NCBI GenBank assembly: GCA_947589355.1
Contig: CANPZC010000007.1
Span: forward strand, 31,347-95,346
Origin: an uncultured Clostridia bacterium
GTDB taxonomy: Bacteria; Bacillota; Clostridia; Oscillospirales; Ruminococcaceae
Direction: 5' to 3'
DNA: 64,000 nucleotides
Below the pieces are notes generated by a model. The model did not search any database, was not told the DNA's origin, and saw only the letters and a program-made list of their open reading frames with translations. Below are positions 25,349 to 34,649 of the stretch, piece after piece. The position numbers and the translations under genes were made by a program. Numbering within the stretch: position 1 is the stretch's first letter; every line of letters starts with the position of its first letter.

Positions 25349-26274
25349 GTGAGGTAAACAGCATAACCAAGCAGCTTCTGGAGATAGTTTCGGATTTCAG
25401 CGGCAAGTTTGACGGCGCGTATAATATCCGTCAGGACTGCCAAAGCGTTGCGAGACAGTCTACAGAGCATATAAAAATTGTCAACAAAGAGGACGGCAAG
25501 CCGGGCATCGAGATACACATTTCACCCGAAACAAAGGGCGAAAAAGTGTACATTCCTGCCTGCATAACGCAAGCCGATGTTGACGATCTGGTGTACAACG
25601 ATTTCTTTGTCGGCGAGGGCGCTGACGTTATAATTGTCGCAGGGTGCGGCGTTCACACCGATACTACCGAGCTTTCGCGCCACAACGGCGTGCACAGGTT
25701 TTTCCTCGGCAAGGGTTCGCACGTTTTGTACGTTGAAAAGCACGTTGGCGAGGGCGCTGACGACGGCAACAGAACTATTGACCCCGTTACAGATGCCGAG
25801 ATAGGCGAGGGCGCGGTGCTTGAAATGGACACTTCGCAGCTGGGCGGTGTTACCTCTACGTCACGCAAATGCCATATAAAAATGGACAAAGAGGCAAAGC
25901 TCATTATCCGCGAAAGAATTTTGACCGACAAGCGGCAGACCGCTTCTACTGATTTTGTTGTTGAGGTAAACGGCGAAGATGCCTCTGTGAACCTTATTTC
26001 GCGCTCTGTTGCAAAGGGCGATTCTTATCAGGAATACTCATCAAAAATCATCGGCAACGCGCGCTGCACGGGGCACTCGGAATGTGACGGAATACTCGCT
26101 GAAAACGGCAAAGTTTCGGCTCAACCAAGCCTTATTGCCAACTGCAAAGATGCCGAACTTATACACGAAGCTGCCATAGGCAAAATTGCAGGAGAGCAGA
26201 TACTCAAGCTGCGCACGCTGGGGCTTACCGAAGAAGAAGCCGAAGCCACTATAATCAACGGTTTTCTTAAATAA
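25345..26274 (+). CDS. SufB/SufD-type scaffold protein of the minimal Fe-S system
   Basis: A 309-residue SufBD-core protein that would pair with the ATPase just upstream. The beta-helix core is visible (VIIVAGCGVHTD; SHVLYVEKHVGEG; HSECDGILAENGKVSAQPSLIANCKDAELIHEAAIGKIA) and the C-terminus ends with the family's LRTLGLTEEEAEATIINGFL. It is about 150 residues shorter than proteobacterial SufB, matching the short SmsB class. Candidate cluster ligands are Cys and His/Glu in CRCTGHSEC-like and ELIHEAA segments. ATG overlaps the ATPase stop (ATGA). No cysteine desulfurase is in the window. Confidence 0.88.
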   Translation: MSEVNSITKQLLEIVSDFSGKFDGAYNIRQDCQSVARQSTEHIKIVNKEDGKPGIEIHISPETKGEKVYIPACITQADVDDLVYNDFFVGEGADVIIVAGCGVHTDTTELSRHNGVHRFFLGKGSHVLYVEKHVGEGADDGNRTIDPVTDAEIGEGAVLEMDTSQLGGVTSTSRKCHIKMDKEAKLIIRERILTDKRQTASTDFVVEVNGEDASVNLISRSVAKGDSYQEYSSKIIGNARCTGHSECDGILAENGKVSAQPSLIANCKDAELIHEAAIGKIAGEQILKLRTLGLTEEEAEATIINGFLK

Positions 26275-26278
26275 AACA

Positions 26279-26312
26279 AATGACCGATGCTTAAAAACAT
26301 CGGTCATTTTTA
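26279..26312. terminator. Bidirectional terminator between the Fe-S pair and the LCP gene
   Basis: Perfect 9-bp stem TGACCGATG / CATCGGTCA, loop CTTAAAAA, T-rich on the plus side (TTTTTATC). The genes converge here. Confidence 0.9.
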
Positions 26313-27686
26313 TCAGTCGCTGTAAACATTATTCTCTATAAGAGCGATATTAGCATCAAAGTCTATCTGCAATACCTGCTGACCGTCATCTAGGGTCGCG
26401 CCGCTGTACATATCATCGGCAGGTATACGCAGCTCGTCAAATTCAAATGTCGCTATATACGGCAGCACCATTGCAAGCTTGAACATCTCGCCTTTTGACA
26501 TATTCGTAACGATGTTTTCGGCGCAGGCAGTCGCAAAATTGTTAAGACCGCTGATCCCCGAGCCTTTCGCCTTTTCGATTATTTTGCGCACTACCTCTCT
26601 CTGGCGCTCTGTGCGCTGAAAATCAGACCTGCCGACATAGCGGATCCGCGCATATGCAAGCGCCTGATTGCCGTTCATGTTGTAAGTGCCGCCCGAGGTG
26701 ATGAAATCTTTGTTGCTGGGCAGACCTTTTATATCGTTTATCTCAGCCATCGGGGCTTGCATTGCTATCGCTTCGTCGTCAGTGACAGTCAGTTTCACGC
26801 CGCCTACAGAATCAACAATAGCGGCAAAACTTTCAAAATTTACAAAAACATAGTCGTCTACCGAAACGTGAAAATTCAGCTCCAGCGTGTCCATAAGCAG
26901 CTCCGCGCCGCCCCAGCGGTAGGAAGCATTCAGCTTGCTCCAGCCGTTGTTCGGTATGTTGACATACGAATCGCGCATGAACGACGTGAGCGTAACGGTG
27001 CGCGCCTTGTAGTTTATCGACATCAGTATCACAGTATCAGCCCTGCCGCTGTCGGTAACGCTTCGTGTATCAGTGCCGATAAGCAAGATATTTCGCACAT
27101 TTTTGCTCTCAAGCGGCACAACGCCGACATCATACCGCGTGCCTGTTTCTACCGTTTCTACCATGCCTATGTAGTGCCAAGCTATTGCCGAATACGCGCC
27201 GACCGCCACTATCAAGATCACCAAAATAAGGCAAATTATCGTGCGGATAGGGTGGTGTTTTTTGCGCGGCGGCTGCTCTAGCTCCTCCTCATACAGCTGC
27301 TCGTCGTCTTCGTAGTATTCCATTCGTTGTTTTCCTTTCTGTGTCTGGGCAGGAGCCCTGCTTGACGCCCTGTTTTTCTGCGGCGGCTTTTTCTTTTTAT
27401 GTGTACTATGGCTTTTACTGCTTTTTGAAGATGAACTTTTGCTTTTACTGCTTTGACTGCTTTTATGTGACGGCTGCTGCCTCGGTTGTGTACGCTGCTG
27501 CGGCTGCCATTGTTCTTCGGCATCGCGGTAGGCATTTTCAGCCTGCTGCTGCGTATATATCACCCTGTCATCTATATGAAACTGCGAACGGTCGGCAGCC
27601 CCATCATCGTGGGTAACGCCGTTTTCGCGCATGGTACGGGCTATCATTTCTTCCAGAGTTTCGTTGTCTTTATTCTGCACTTTCAT
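26313..27686 (-). CDS. LytR-CpsA-Psr (LCP) family cell-wall glycopolymer ligase
   Basis: A 457-residue type II membrane enzyme that transfers undecaprenyl-linked glycopolymers (teichoic acid or capsule) to peptidoglycan. Residues 1-145 are a long cytoplasmic arm rich in Gln, Ser and Lys (runs of K-S-S); one membrane helix (about 150-170, TIICLILVILIVAVGAYSAI); then the LCP domain with NILLIGTDTRS, ADTVILMSIN, LTSFMRDSYVNIP and YARIRYVGRSDFQRTERQREV, where the conserved Arg/Asp bind pyrophosphate. The arm is longer than usual and is a likely phosphorylation target, which is inference. Own consensus promoter. Confidence 0.92.
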   Translation of the reverse strand: MKVQNKDNETLEEMIARTMRENGVTHDDGAADRSQFHIDDRVIYTQQQAENAYRDAEEQWQPQQRTQPRQQPSHKSSQSSKSKSSSSKSSKSHSTHKKKKPPQKNRASSRAPAQTQKGKQRMEYYEDDEQLYEEELEQPPRKKHHPIRTIICLILVILIVAVGAYSAIAWHYIGMVETVETGTRYDVGVVPLESKNVRNILLIGTDTRSVTDSGRADTVILMSINYKARTVTLTSFMRDSYVNIPNNGWSKLNASYRWGGAELLMDTLELNFHVSVDDYVFVNFESFAAIVDSVGGVKLTVTDDEAIAMQAPMAEINDIKGLPSNKDFITSGGTYNMNGNQALAYARIRYVGRSDFQRTERQREVVRKIIEKAKGSGISGLNNFATACAENIVTNMSKGEMFKLAMVLPYIATFEFDELRIPADDMYSGATLDDGQQVLQIDFDANIALIENNVYSD

Positions 27687-27719
27687 TATCCTTTCATACT
27701 GCTTGGTATCATTATTATC

Positions 27720-27748
27720 ATTATAACCACTTTGTGGCAGTATGTCAA
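27720..27748 (-). promoter_or_regulatory. Consensus promoter of the LCP gene
   Basis: Minus strand TTGACA (27748-27743), 17-base spacer, TATAAT (27725-27720): perfect hexamers and spacing, 34 bases before the ATG. Confidence 0.88.
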
Positions 27749-27760
27749 GAGATATGGTAT

Positions 27761-27792
27761 AAAAAAAGAACCTCTCAAAAGAGAGGCTCTTT
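27761..27792 (-). terminator. Intrinsic terminator of the CUT1 sugar importer operon
   Basis: Stem GAGCCTCTC / GAGAGGTTC (one wobble pair), AAAA-type loop, followed on the minus strand by TTTTTTT. It lies 14 bases after the last permease stop. Confidence 0.9.
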
Positions 27793-27805
27793 GATCTTTC
27801 AGAAA

Positions 27806-28729
27806 TTATTCCTTTACGCCGCCGAGAGCAACGCCTGCTATGATGTACTTAGAAAGCAACAGATAGAATATGATAAGCGGTGCTGCTGTGAGCGTAAGAC
27901 CGAAGTAGATAGCTCCGTATTCCGTCGAATATTTGTTACCACTGAGCTTCTGAACAAGCATAGGAACAGTAGACATTTCCATTTTGTCTATCAACAACGA
28001 CGGAATGAGGAAGTTATTCCAGTTGGTAACCATTGCGAAGATAGCCATGGTAGCCATACCGGGCTTCAGTATGGGAAGAACAAGTCTGTTGAATATACCG
28101 AACTCGCCTGCGCCGTCGATACGGCCTGCTTCAACCATTTCGACAGACAATGCCGAAGACATATACTGCCTGAGGAAGAATACGGTACTTGGTGCGGCTA
28201 TTGCGGGGAGTATAAACGGTATATAACTGTTTGACAAATGCCACTTGAACATCATTTCAACGAATGAGATAAATGTTACCTGAGTAGGAACCATTTGTAT
28301 ACCCATGATGAAAGCGTACAAGGGTTTGTTGAGTTTGAATCTGTATACCGCGAAACCATAGGCTGTGAGCGCCGAGAAGTACACTGAAAGTACGGTAGCG
28401 CCGACTGCTATGATAGCGGAGTTTAGAAAGCCTCTGCCAAAAGGCAAGGACAATGCTTTGCTGAACAAAAGGTACTTTGCATTCTCAATAAAGTGACCCG
28501 AGGGCAACAGTGAGACTGCAAGAGAATTAGTGATCTTCGGCGCCCAGTCAAGGTAAGAGCTGTTTATCTCAAATCTTGATTTAGATGCGCTGAATACCAT
28601 GATCACGAACGGGAGGATCGCTATTATAGTAAGTATGATACATACTATATAAACGATAACTTTAGTGGCGATAATACGGGCGTGGTAACCGCCTTTCATG
28701 CTTTCACCTGCTTGACCGTAGTTAGCCAT
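27806..28729 (-). CDS. Sugar ABC transporter permease, MalG type
   Basis: A 307-residue CUT1 permease with six membrane spans and the coupling loop EAGRIDGAGEFGIFNRLVLP. It overlaps the upstream MalF-type gene by one base (TAATG). Third gene of a binding protein–MalF–MalG operon with no ATPase; the free-standing ATPase at 16840-17982 is the natural partner. Confidence 0.93.
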   Translation of the reverse strand: MANYGQAGESMKGGYHARIIATKVIVYIVCIILTIIAILPFVIMVFSASKSRFEINSSYLDWAPKITNSLAVSLLPSGHFIENAKYLLFSKALSLPFGRGFLNSAIIAVGATVLSVYFSALTAYGFAVYRFKLNKPLYAFIMGIQMVPTQVTFISFVEMMFKWHLSNSYIPFILPAIAAPSTVFFLRQYMSSALSVEMVEAGRIDGAGEFGIFNRLVLPILKPGMATMAIFAMVTNWNNFLIPSLLIDKMEMSTVPMLVQKLSGNKYSTEYGAIYFGLTLTAAPLIIFYLLLSKYIIAGVALGGVKE

Positions 28730-29724
28730 TAAAGATCGCCCCCTTCCAGAAGTGCTGCTTCTTTAGCACGCTTCTTTTCCAATCTTTTAGCCTTAGCTTC
28801 CGCGCGGTCTGACATCAGCCAGAACAGTACGAGCGAGCATATACCCGTTGCTATGAACAAGTATACCGAAGCCGCACACGCGCTTGATACCGACATTGAA
28901 CCGGTGGAGCCGACTCTCTTGATGTACATAACTATTGTCGTGATCTGGTGGCTGAACGCTGAGTTGTTGCTGCCGGTCGCGAACATGTTAGGTACGTCGA
29001 ACATCTGGAAACCGCCTATCAGAGATGTAACGAGCGAATACGTCATTATAGGTCTGACAAGGGGCATTGTGATCTTCCAGAACGTCTGCCAGCCCGATGC
29101 GCCGTCTATCGAAGCCGCCTCGAAGAATGAAGGATTGATACCCATAATACCTGCGATAAGAACTATCATAGTCTGGCCGTACCACATCCAGAAGTTTATG
29201 AAAGCGATAACGCTTCTTCCGAATGTAGGGCTGGAGATAGGATAGCGAGGATCCTTTATGTATCCTATAGAAACGCAGAAGTTGTGGATAAAACCGTTTC
29301 TGTTGATGAATGTGTAGAACAGCATACCTATTGTGGTAGCCGTCATGATGTTAGGCATATAGAATATTACCTTAAAGAAGCCCTGACCTTTAACTCTTAT
29401 CTTCTCATTGGTAAACCAGCTTGCCAGCAGCAGGGCGAGACCTATCTGCGGAATGAAGCCCATTATCCACATGAGAGGAGTGTTTCCGAACGCATCACGG
29501 AAGTTGGGGTCAGCGAGTACATCTTTGAAGTTTTCAAATCCCTTAAAAGAGATATCCTGATTAGGTTTAAGATACCATGCCACTGCATCGGTCATCGCAA
29601 AACGGAATGTATCAATAAGCGGAACTAACTGGAAAATGAAATAGGTAATAAAAAACGGTGCGATAAAAATATAACCAAAGTGATTCTTTTCAAGTTTAGC
29701 TCTGGTCTTGAATGATGATGCCAT
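28729..29724 (-). CDS. Sugar ABC transporter permease, MalF type
   Basis: A 331-residue CUT1 permease; N-terminal cytoplasmic arm ASSFKTRAKLEKNHFGYIF, six spans and the loop EAASIDGASGWQTFWKITMP. The C-terminal tail is strongly charged (RAEAKAKRLEKKRAKEAA). Lies between the binding protein, from which it is separated by a strong stem-loop, and the MalG partner. Confidence 0.93.
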   Translation of the reverse strand: MASSFKTRAKLEKNHFGYIFIAPFFITYFIFQLVPLIDTFRFAMTDAVAWYLKPNQDISFKGFENFKDVLADPNFRDAFGNTPLMWIMGFIPQIGLALLLASWFTNEKIRVKGQGFFKVIFYMPNIMTATTIGMLFYTFINRNGFIHNFCVSIGYIKDPRYPISSPTFGRSVIAFINFWMWYGQTMIVLIAGIMGINPSFFEAASIDGASGWQTFWKITMPLVRPIMTYSLVTSLIGGFQMFDVPNMFATGSNNSAFSHQITTIVMYIKRVGSTGSMSVSSACAASVYLFIATGICSLVLFWLMSDRAEAKAKRLEKKRAKEAALLEGGDL

Positions 29725-29754
29725 ATTTCACACTCCTATTTTCAATATCAAAAC

Positions 29755-29786
29755 AAAGATGGGTGGGAATTGACCCACCCATCTAG
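29755..29786 (-). terminator. Intercistronic stem-loop between binding protein and permeases
   Basis: Perfect 10-bp stem GATGGGTGGG / CCCACCCATC with loop TCAATT (minus strand), followed by TTTGTTTTGA. As in other ABC importers, it probably stabilises or attenuates the message so that the binding protein is made in excess. Confidence 0.75.
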
Positions 29787-29835
29787 GTTTCAGCGATTAT
29801 TCAACTGTTATTCAGTCAAATTTCCGAGTTAAGTA

Positions 29836-31260
29836 TTATTCGGGGAACTTAACGTCCTTCAGGTTGGACTTAACTTCGGTAGCGATGCCGGCGATAGCGT
29901 CATCAAGCGACATACCGTTGGTGATGTAGTTTGTAAGAGCATTATCAACAGCAGTGTTGAATTCGTCATCGTACAGGCAGGTCGTCTTGGTATCGATGTT
30001 CGGAGCAGCCTCACGGAAGATCGTGTACCAGTCCTGACCGGCAAGGAACTTGTAAGTAGAAGACTCAGGATCAGCAGTCAGCTTCTCGTTTACAGCGGGC
30101 TTAGAAGTGAAGTCACCCTTCTTCTGCATTACCTTGAGCAGTGAATCATCGTTTACGCAGAAGTATTCGATAACCTGCTTAACAGCATCCTTGGTGCCGT
30201 CTTCGAGGCACTTCTTGGAGCCGTACCACCATGTGCCGCCCCAGAAGTAAGGAGCAGGACCTGCGATTATGCCCCACTTACCGAATGAACCGTTGCCTTC
30301 CTTGTAGTCCTTTTCATCAGCTTCCTGAGAACCGGTCTTAGGGTCTACCTTACCGGTAGAAACTTCAGCAAGACAGTTGGGCTTGATGGTGTAGTGCAGA
30401 TACCATGAGCAGCCGAAGAAGCAGAATACTCCGTCCTTCATGCCCTTGTACCAGTTAGCGTTCCACTGAACAGGAGTTACGTCAGAAGTGCAGCCTTCGT
30501 CAGCGAGCTTCTTGGTTACTTCGAGGAACTGTGAAACAGTTTCCTTATCGAGCTGATATTCCATTGTATCTTCGTTTACCCAAGCGCTGCTTCTGTTGTT
30601 CATGAAGCATCTCTTGAGCTCATCGATACCGGCTATCATGTAGTAGCCTTTTTCTTTCATAGCTTCTGCGGTCTCAACAAAGTGATCCCAAGTATCCATG
30701 TGCTTCTGAACTTCAGCAGGATCGCCGCTGCCGAGAACTTCCTCAGCATAGTCTCTTCTGTAGAGAACTACGCCCGGTGCAGCCTGGTGCGAAAGAGCCA
30801 TTCTCTGACCCTTGATGGTCGTGAAGTCGAGTACATAAGAATAGTATTCTTCGTCCTTGATGGTGATACCGAGGTCAGCAAGAGAAGCGGTCTGCTCGAG
30901 AGCAGCAAACTTCTTAGCATAGTCAGCATCAGCAAGGAACAGGTCGGGAGCGTCATCGCTTGCAAGAGCAGACATGGTCTTCTGCTGATATGTAGAAGCT
31001 GTAGCTTCGAGGGTTATGTCGAAGGTGTACTTCTCAGCGAATTCCGGGTTGTCCTCCAGGAAGCCGTCCAGCATTCCCTGTGTTTCATCAGTAAAAGTAT
31101 AAACCTTTACTACAGTCTTGCCGGATTCGTCTTTTCCGCCGCCCTGTGTGCCGCTGTTCGATCCGCCGGCAGAGCTGTCATCATTGCCGCAAGCTGTCAT
31201 CATAGAAGCAGCCAGAGCAAGAGCGAGTGTTCCGGAGAGAACTCTCTTAAGTTTGTTCAT
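29836..31260 (-). CDS. Sugar ABC transporter solute-binding lipoprotein
   Basis: A 474-residue extracellular binding protein of CUT1 type. Signal peptide with lipobox (SMMTACGN), a Ser/Gly spacer, then the two-lobe binding domain (VVKVYTFTDETQGMLDGFLEDN; ASDDAPDLFLADADYAKKF; VLYRRDYAEEVLGSGDPAEV). Aromatic-rich stretches (WNANWYKGMKDG; YFWGGTWWYGSKKC) suggest stacking against sugar rings. Sugar specificity is not readable. GGAGGAAG precedes the ATG. First gene of the operon ending at 27761. Confidence 0.93.
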   Translation of the reverse strand: MNKLKRVLSGTLALALAASMMTACGNDDSSAGGSNSGTQGGGKDESGKTVVKVYTFTDETQGMLDGFLEDNPEFAEKYTFDITLEATASTYQQKTMSALASDDAPDLFLADADYAKKFAALEQTASLADLGITIKDEEYYSYVLDFTTIKGQRMALSHQAAPGVVLYRRDYAEEVLGSGDPAEVQKHMDTWDHFVETAEAMKEKGYYMIAGIDELKRCFMNNRSSAWVNEDTMEYQLDKETVSQFLEVTKKLADEGCTSDVTPVQWNANWYKGMKDGVFCFFGCSWYLHYTIKPNCLAEVSTGKVDPKTGSQEADEKDYKEGNGSFGKWGIIAGPAPYFWGGTWWYGSKKCLEDGTKDAVKQVIEYFCVNDDSLLKVMQKKGDFTSKPAVNEKLTADPESSTYKFLAGQDWYTIFREAAPNIDTKTTCLYDDEFNTAVDNALTNYITNGMSLDDAIAGIATEVKSNLKDVKFPE

Positions 31261-31414
31261 TGAAATCTTCCTCCTTAAATTTTGTGCATTAGTATAGGAT
31301 TCATTAATGCCAAATTTATACGACGGCTTCCCCCTCTGAAGTTTTCACCGTCGGCTTATAAGACCGTAATGGTCTGAGGGTTCATTTTCACACGGCATTT
31401 CTGCCTGTATTAAA

Positions 31415-31443
31415 AATATACAATATTCTCGCTTCAAATTCAA
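31415..31443 (-). promoter_or_regulatory. Promoter of the CUT1 sugar importer operon
   Basis: Minus strand TTGAAT (31443-31438), 17-base spacer, TATATT (31420-31415). The 150-base leader holds small stems but nothing recognised. The rest of 31444-31648 is AT-rich with no gene seen. Confidence 0.6.
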
Positions 31444-31648
31444 GTTTTTTAACGAGTTTTTTTATTTCTGTAATCAATTATGTGTATTCCTACAAACTTT
31501 GACCCCTGTTTTTGGTTATGTTGCACACCGTTCTATCACAATTGTTACCGAATTGTAATTTTTGAATTTGTTATCCTGCGTAAACATAAACACACAAAAA
31601 CCACAATTTATTGGCGATATTTGTCATTTTCCGTAATTTCGCGCAATA

Positions 31649-32917
31649 TCATTCTGCCAGAAGCGCGCGCGTTTCGCTTTCCGCGGCGGCATAAATATCT
31701 TCCGCGCTCTCCCCTACAGAAAAATCGCCATTCTCGTAGAGAACTTTGCCTGCACACATGGTCATTTTAACGTTCTGCTTACTTCCACTGTACACAATAT
31801 TCTTAACTATATCGTGCTGCGGCTGCATATTCGGCTGGTGCATATCAATGCGTATTATATCCGCCTGTTTGCCCACGGTAAGGGTATCGCAGTCGTCAAG
31901 CCCCAGCGTTTTCGCGCCGTTTACGGTAGCCATTTTAAGCACTTCGTCAGCCGCGCAGGCAGAGGCATCGCCCGTTTTCACTTTCTGCAAAGCCGCCGCG
32001 AGGTACATCTCTCTGAACATATCAAGGCAGTTGTTGCTTGCCGCGCCGTCAGTGCCTATCGAGATACCCACGCCGCGCTCCAGCATTTTCTGCAAAGGCG
32101 CGATACCGCTTGCAAGCTTGAGATTTGATGCAGGGTTAGTCACCGCCCACAGACCGCGCTCTTTAAAAATGCGCATATCCTCATCATCGAACCACACGCA
32201 GTGAAAGCCGCCGCCGCCGTAGTCGAACACGCCCTCTCTGTCAAAAAGCTGTGTCGGCGAGAGGGAATATCTTTCACGGCATTCTCTTACTTCCTTTTCC
32301 GTCTCGGAATTGTGCATAAAAACGGGGGCTTTATACTTGTGGGCAAGCTCGCTCACGCCGCGTATCATCTCTATCGGGCAGAGGTACTCTGAGTGCATAC
32401 CCAGCTTATATGTTACCATTTTACTGTAAGAATTAAGCTTTATATACCGCTCCTCCAAAAGCGCGAGGTCGTCTCCCTGCGTTACAGCGCCGCACAGCAC
32501 GCCGCGAAAGCCGAAATCAGTACATACTTTCGCGAAATACTCGGGGTAAAAATACATATCAAAGCAGGCGGTAATGCCGCTCGTCAGATATTCCAGCAGC
32601 GCGACCTTTGCAAACGCTGCCACTCTATCTCCGTTAAGCTTAGCCTCCTGAGGAAACACCTTTTTGAAGAGCCAGTCTTGCAGCGGCAGGTCGTCCGCAT
32701 ACGAGCGCAGAAACGTCATTGCCGAGTGTGTATGGCAGTTTTTGAAAGACGGCATAAGCAGGTCTTGCCGCACATCTATCTCCCTGTCAAACTGCGGCAT
32801 AGCCTCGCATTTTTCGCCAACATAGGCTATCTTGTCGCCGTCAGTCCACACTTCCCCCTCGGTGATGCGTGTATCTTCCATAGTAAGTATTTTAGCGTTA
32901 TAAAGGCGTATTTTCAT
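31649..32917 (-). CDS. Amidohydrolase: 5'-methylthioadenosine/S-adenosylhomocysteine deaminase type
   Basis: About 422 residues. Metal-dependent deaminase of the MtaD/SahH-deaminase branch (COG0402): metal motif NCHTHSAM (about residue 60), FMHNSETEKEV (about 200), FHCVWFDDEDM with the metal His, and GTDGAASNN (about 300) with the catalytic Asp. It would deaminate SAH, MTA or adenosine to inosine analogues. ATG at 32917 follows GGAGAGAT; the longer frame intrudes on the upstream PNP gene. Last of a four-gene unit with PP2C, another amidohydrolase and PNP. Confidence 0.85.
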   Translation of the reverse strand: MKIRLYNAKILTMEDTRITEGEVWTDGDKIAYVGEKCEAMPQFDREIDVRQDLLMPSFKNCHTHSAMTFLRSYADDLPLQDWLFKKVFPQEAKLNGDRVAAFAKVALLEYLTSGITACFDMYFYPEYFAKVCTDFGFRGVLCGAVTQGDDLALLEERYIKLNSYSKMVTYKLGMHSEYLCPIEMIRGVSELAHKYKAPVFMHNSETEKEVRECRERYSLSPTQLFDREGVFDYGGGGFHCVWFDDEDMRIFKERGLWAVTNPASNLKLASGIAPLQKMLERGVGISIGTDGAASNNCLDMFREMYLAAALQKVKTGDASACAADEVLKMATVNGAKTLGLDDCDTLTVGKQADIIRIDMHQPNMQPQHDIVKNIVYSGSKQNVKMTMCAGKVLYENGDFSVGESAEDIYAAAESETRALLAE

Positions 32918-32918
32918 A

Positions 32919-33752
32919 TTATCTCTCCGTTTGGAACATATCCGCAATTGCGGTCTTTACAAGTGTTTCAAATGTCTTCGCCACCGCATCGGCGGTCTGC
33001 TGAACTTCTGCATGGGTAAGCGGCTGTTTGGCTATTCCTGCCGCGAGGTTTGAAATGCACGAGACCGCGCACACCTGCATACCTGCGTGATTTGCTGCTA
33101 TCGCCTCGCACACTGTTGACATACCCACGGCGTCCGCGCCCAGCTTGCCAAGCATTCTTATCTCCTCCGGGGATTCATAACTGGGGCCCGTCAGCTGAAC
33201 ATACACGCCCTCTTTAATATCTATACCGTTTTTAGCTGCCGCGGTTTTTATGATGTTTTGCAGCTGCTTATTATATATACTGCTCATGTCGGGGAATCTC
33301 ACGCCCAGCTGCTCTATGTTCTCGCCTATCAAAGGGTTGGGCGCAAACAGCGATATGTGATCTGTCAGTATCATCAGATCTCCTGCCTTAAAGTCTGCGT
33401 TTATGCCGCCGGCAGCGTTTGTGAGCATTATTTTCTCCGCTCCGAGCATTTTCATCAGCCTTATCGGCATTACTGTTTCCTGCGCGGTGTAGCCCTCGTA
33501 ACAATGCACTCTGCCCTGCATACATACTATTTTAACGTTTCCCAGCCTGCCGAAGATAAACTGCCCCTTGTGCCCTTTCACGGTAGATACGGGGAAGCCC
33601 TCGATCTCACCGTATGGCACGCAGCATTCAACTTCTATGCTGTCAGCAAAGCCGCCCAGCCCCGAGCCTAAAACAAGCGCCATCTGCGGCTGAAAGTCGG
33701 TGCGCTTGCGTATCTGCTCTTTACAGCGCAAAAGCCGATCAAACATATCCAT
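32919..33752 (-). CDS. Purine nucleoside phosphorylase (trimeric type)
   Basis: A 277-residue member of the inosine/guanosine phosphorylase family: phosphate loop LVLGSGLGGF (about 27-36), VCMQGRVHCYEGY (about 80-92), MLTNAAGGIN (about 115), YVQLTGPSYESPEEIRML (about 185) and GMSTVCEAIAANH. It splits inosine/guanosine with phosphate to base and ribose-1-phosphate. Directly upstream of the deaminase with one base between stop and ATG, and near the divergent hpt gene, so deamination, phosphorolysis and salvage are linked. Confidence 0.92.
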   Translation of the reverse strand: MDMFDRLLRCKEQIRKRTDFQPQMALVLGSGLGGFADSIEVECCVPYGEIEGFPVSTVKGHKGQFIFGRLGNVKIVCMQGRVHCYEGYTAQETVMPIRLMKMLGAEKIMLTNAAGGINADFKAGDLMILTDHISLFAPNPLIGENIEQLGVRFPDMSSIYNKQLQNIIKTAAAKNGIDIKEGVYVQLTGPSYESPEEIRMLGKLGADAVGMSTVCEAIAANHAGMQVCAVSCISNLAAGIAKQPLTHAEVQQTADAVAKTFETLVKTAIADMFQTER

Positions 33753-33797
33753 AGCCTACACCTCGCTATTACATTTAAAATAGTATACCTATATAAT

Positions 33798-34649
33798 TTA
33801 TATACCGAAATACTTTTTGAAATTACCGCTGAGTATCTTCTGCCGCTCTTCTTCGGTAAGATCGAGAGCCTCAAAGCGATTCAGTTCGCCTGCATGGTTC
33901 CACATCGGAAAATCCGTTCCGAACATAACGCGGTCAACGCCCAGCGTGCGTATGTATTTAACAGCCTGCTGCGGTGTCATAAACGCCAGCGACGACGAGC
34001 AGTCGTACCACACGTTATCCACCCCTGCAAGCGTTTCAGCCGCCCTGTCCCACACCTGATAGCCGCCAAGGTGCGCCGCAAACGCGTGAAGATGCGGGTA
34101 CATCTTCATAACTCTCAGCAGTCTTTCGGGCGCAGAGTAGTCGTATCTGTCGTCGCCCATATGAAAAAGTATCGGCAGTTTGCCCTCAGCCGCCTGATAC
34201 ATAGGCAGCGCGTTTTCATCGTCAATATTAAAAAGCTGAAAATCAGGGTGCAGCTTTATGCCTTTAAGACCGCCGTCCATACATCTTTGTATCTCTTTTT
34301 CAAAGCTGCCATCATACCCGGGGTGAAGCGTGCCGAAGCCTATAAACTCGGGGTGCTTTTTGCACTCTGCAATGATAAAATCGTTAATGCTCTCCACCTG
34401 CGATGGGTCTGTAGCGGCGGAGCAAACCAGATATTTTTCCACCCCGAAAGGCTTGCCATCGGCGATCAGCGACTGCGAAGTTCCCATTTCGCAGTCCATA
34501 TAAATGCCGTAAAACTTGCCTATGTTCACTACCGCTTTGTCGGCAATCTTCACGGGGTATATGTGGCAGTGGGCGTTGCATATGCTGTAATTTTTTGCAA
34601 ATGCCAGAGCCTTTTCAACGTTTGTTTCTGTGTGTATTTCTTTGTACAT
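33798..34649 (-). CDS. TIM-barrel amidohydrolase, COG2159 type
   Basis: About 283 residues. Metal-dependent hydrolase/decarboxylase fold: NAHCHIYP near residue 28 (HxH metal site), GIKLHPDFQLF (about 135), ILFHMGDDRYDYS (about 165), HAFAAHLGGYQVWD (about 200), and GTDFPMWNHAGE with the catalytic Asp (about 250). Substrate unknown. ATG at 34649 shares one base with the PP2C stop (TGATG), and AGGTGA lies six bases upstream; the ATG two codons earlier would leave no spacing. Its place next to purine genes may indicate nucleoside or base degradation, which is inference. Confidence 0.8.
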   Translation of the reverse strand: MYKEIHTETNVEKALAFAKNYSICNAHCHIYPVKIADKAVVNIGKFYGIYMDCEMGTSQSLIADGKPFGVEKYLVCSAATDPSQVESINDFIIAECKKHPEFIGFGTLHPGYDGSFEKEIQRCMDGGLKGIKLHPDFQLFNIDDENALPMYQAAEGKLPILFHMGDDRYDYSAPERLLRVMKMYPHLHAFAAHLGGYQVWDRAAETLAGVDNVWYDCSSSLAFMTPQQAVKYIRTLGVDRVMFGTDFPMWNHAGELNRFEALDLTEEERQKILSGNFKKYFGI

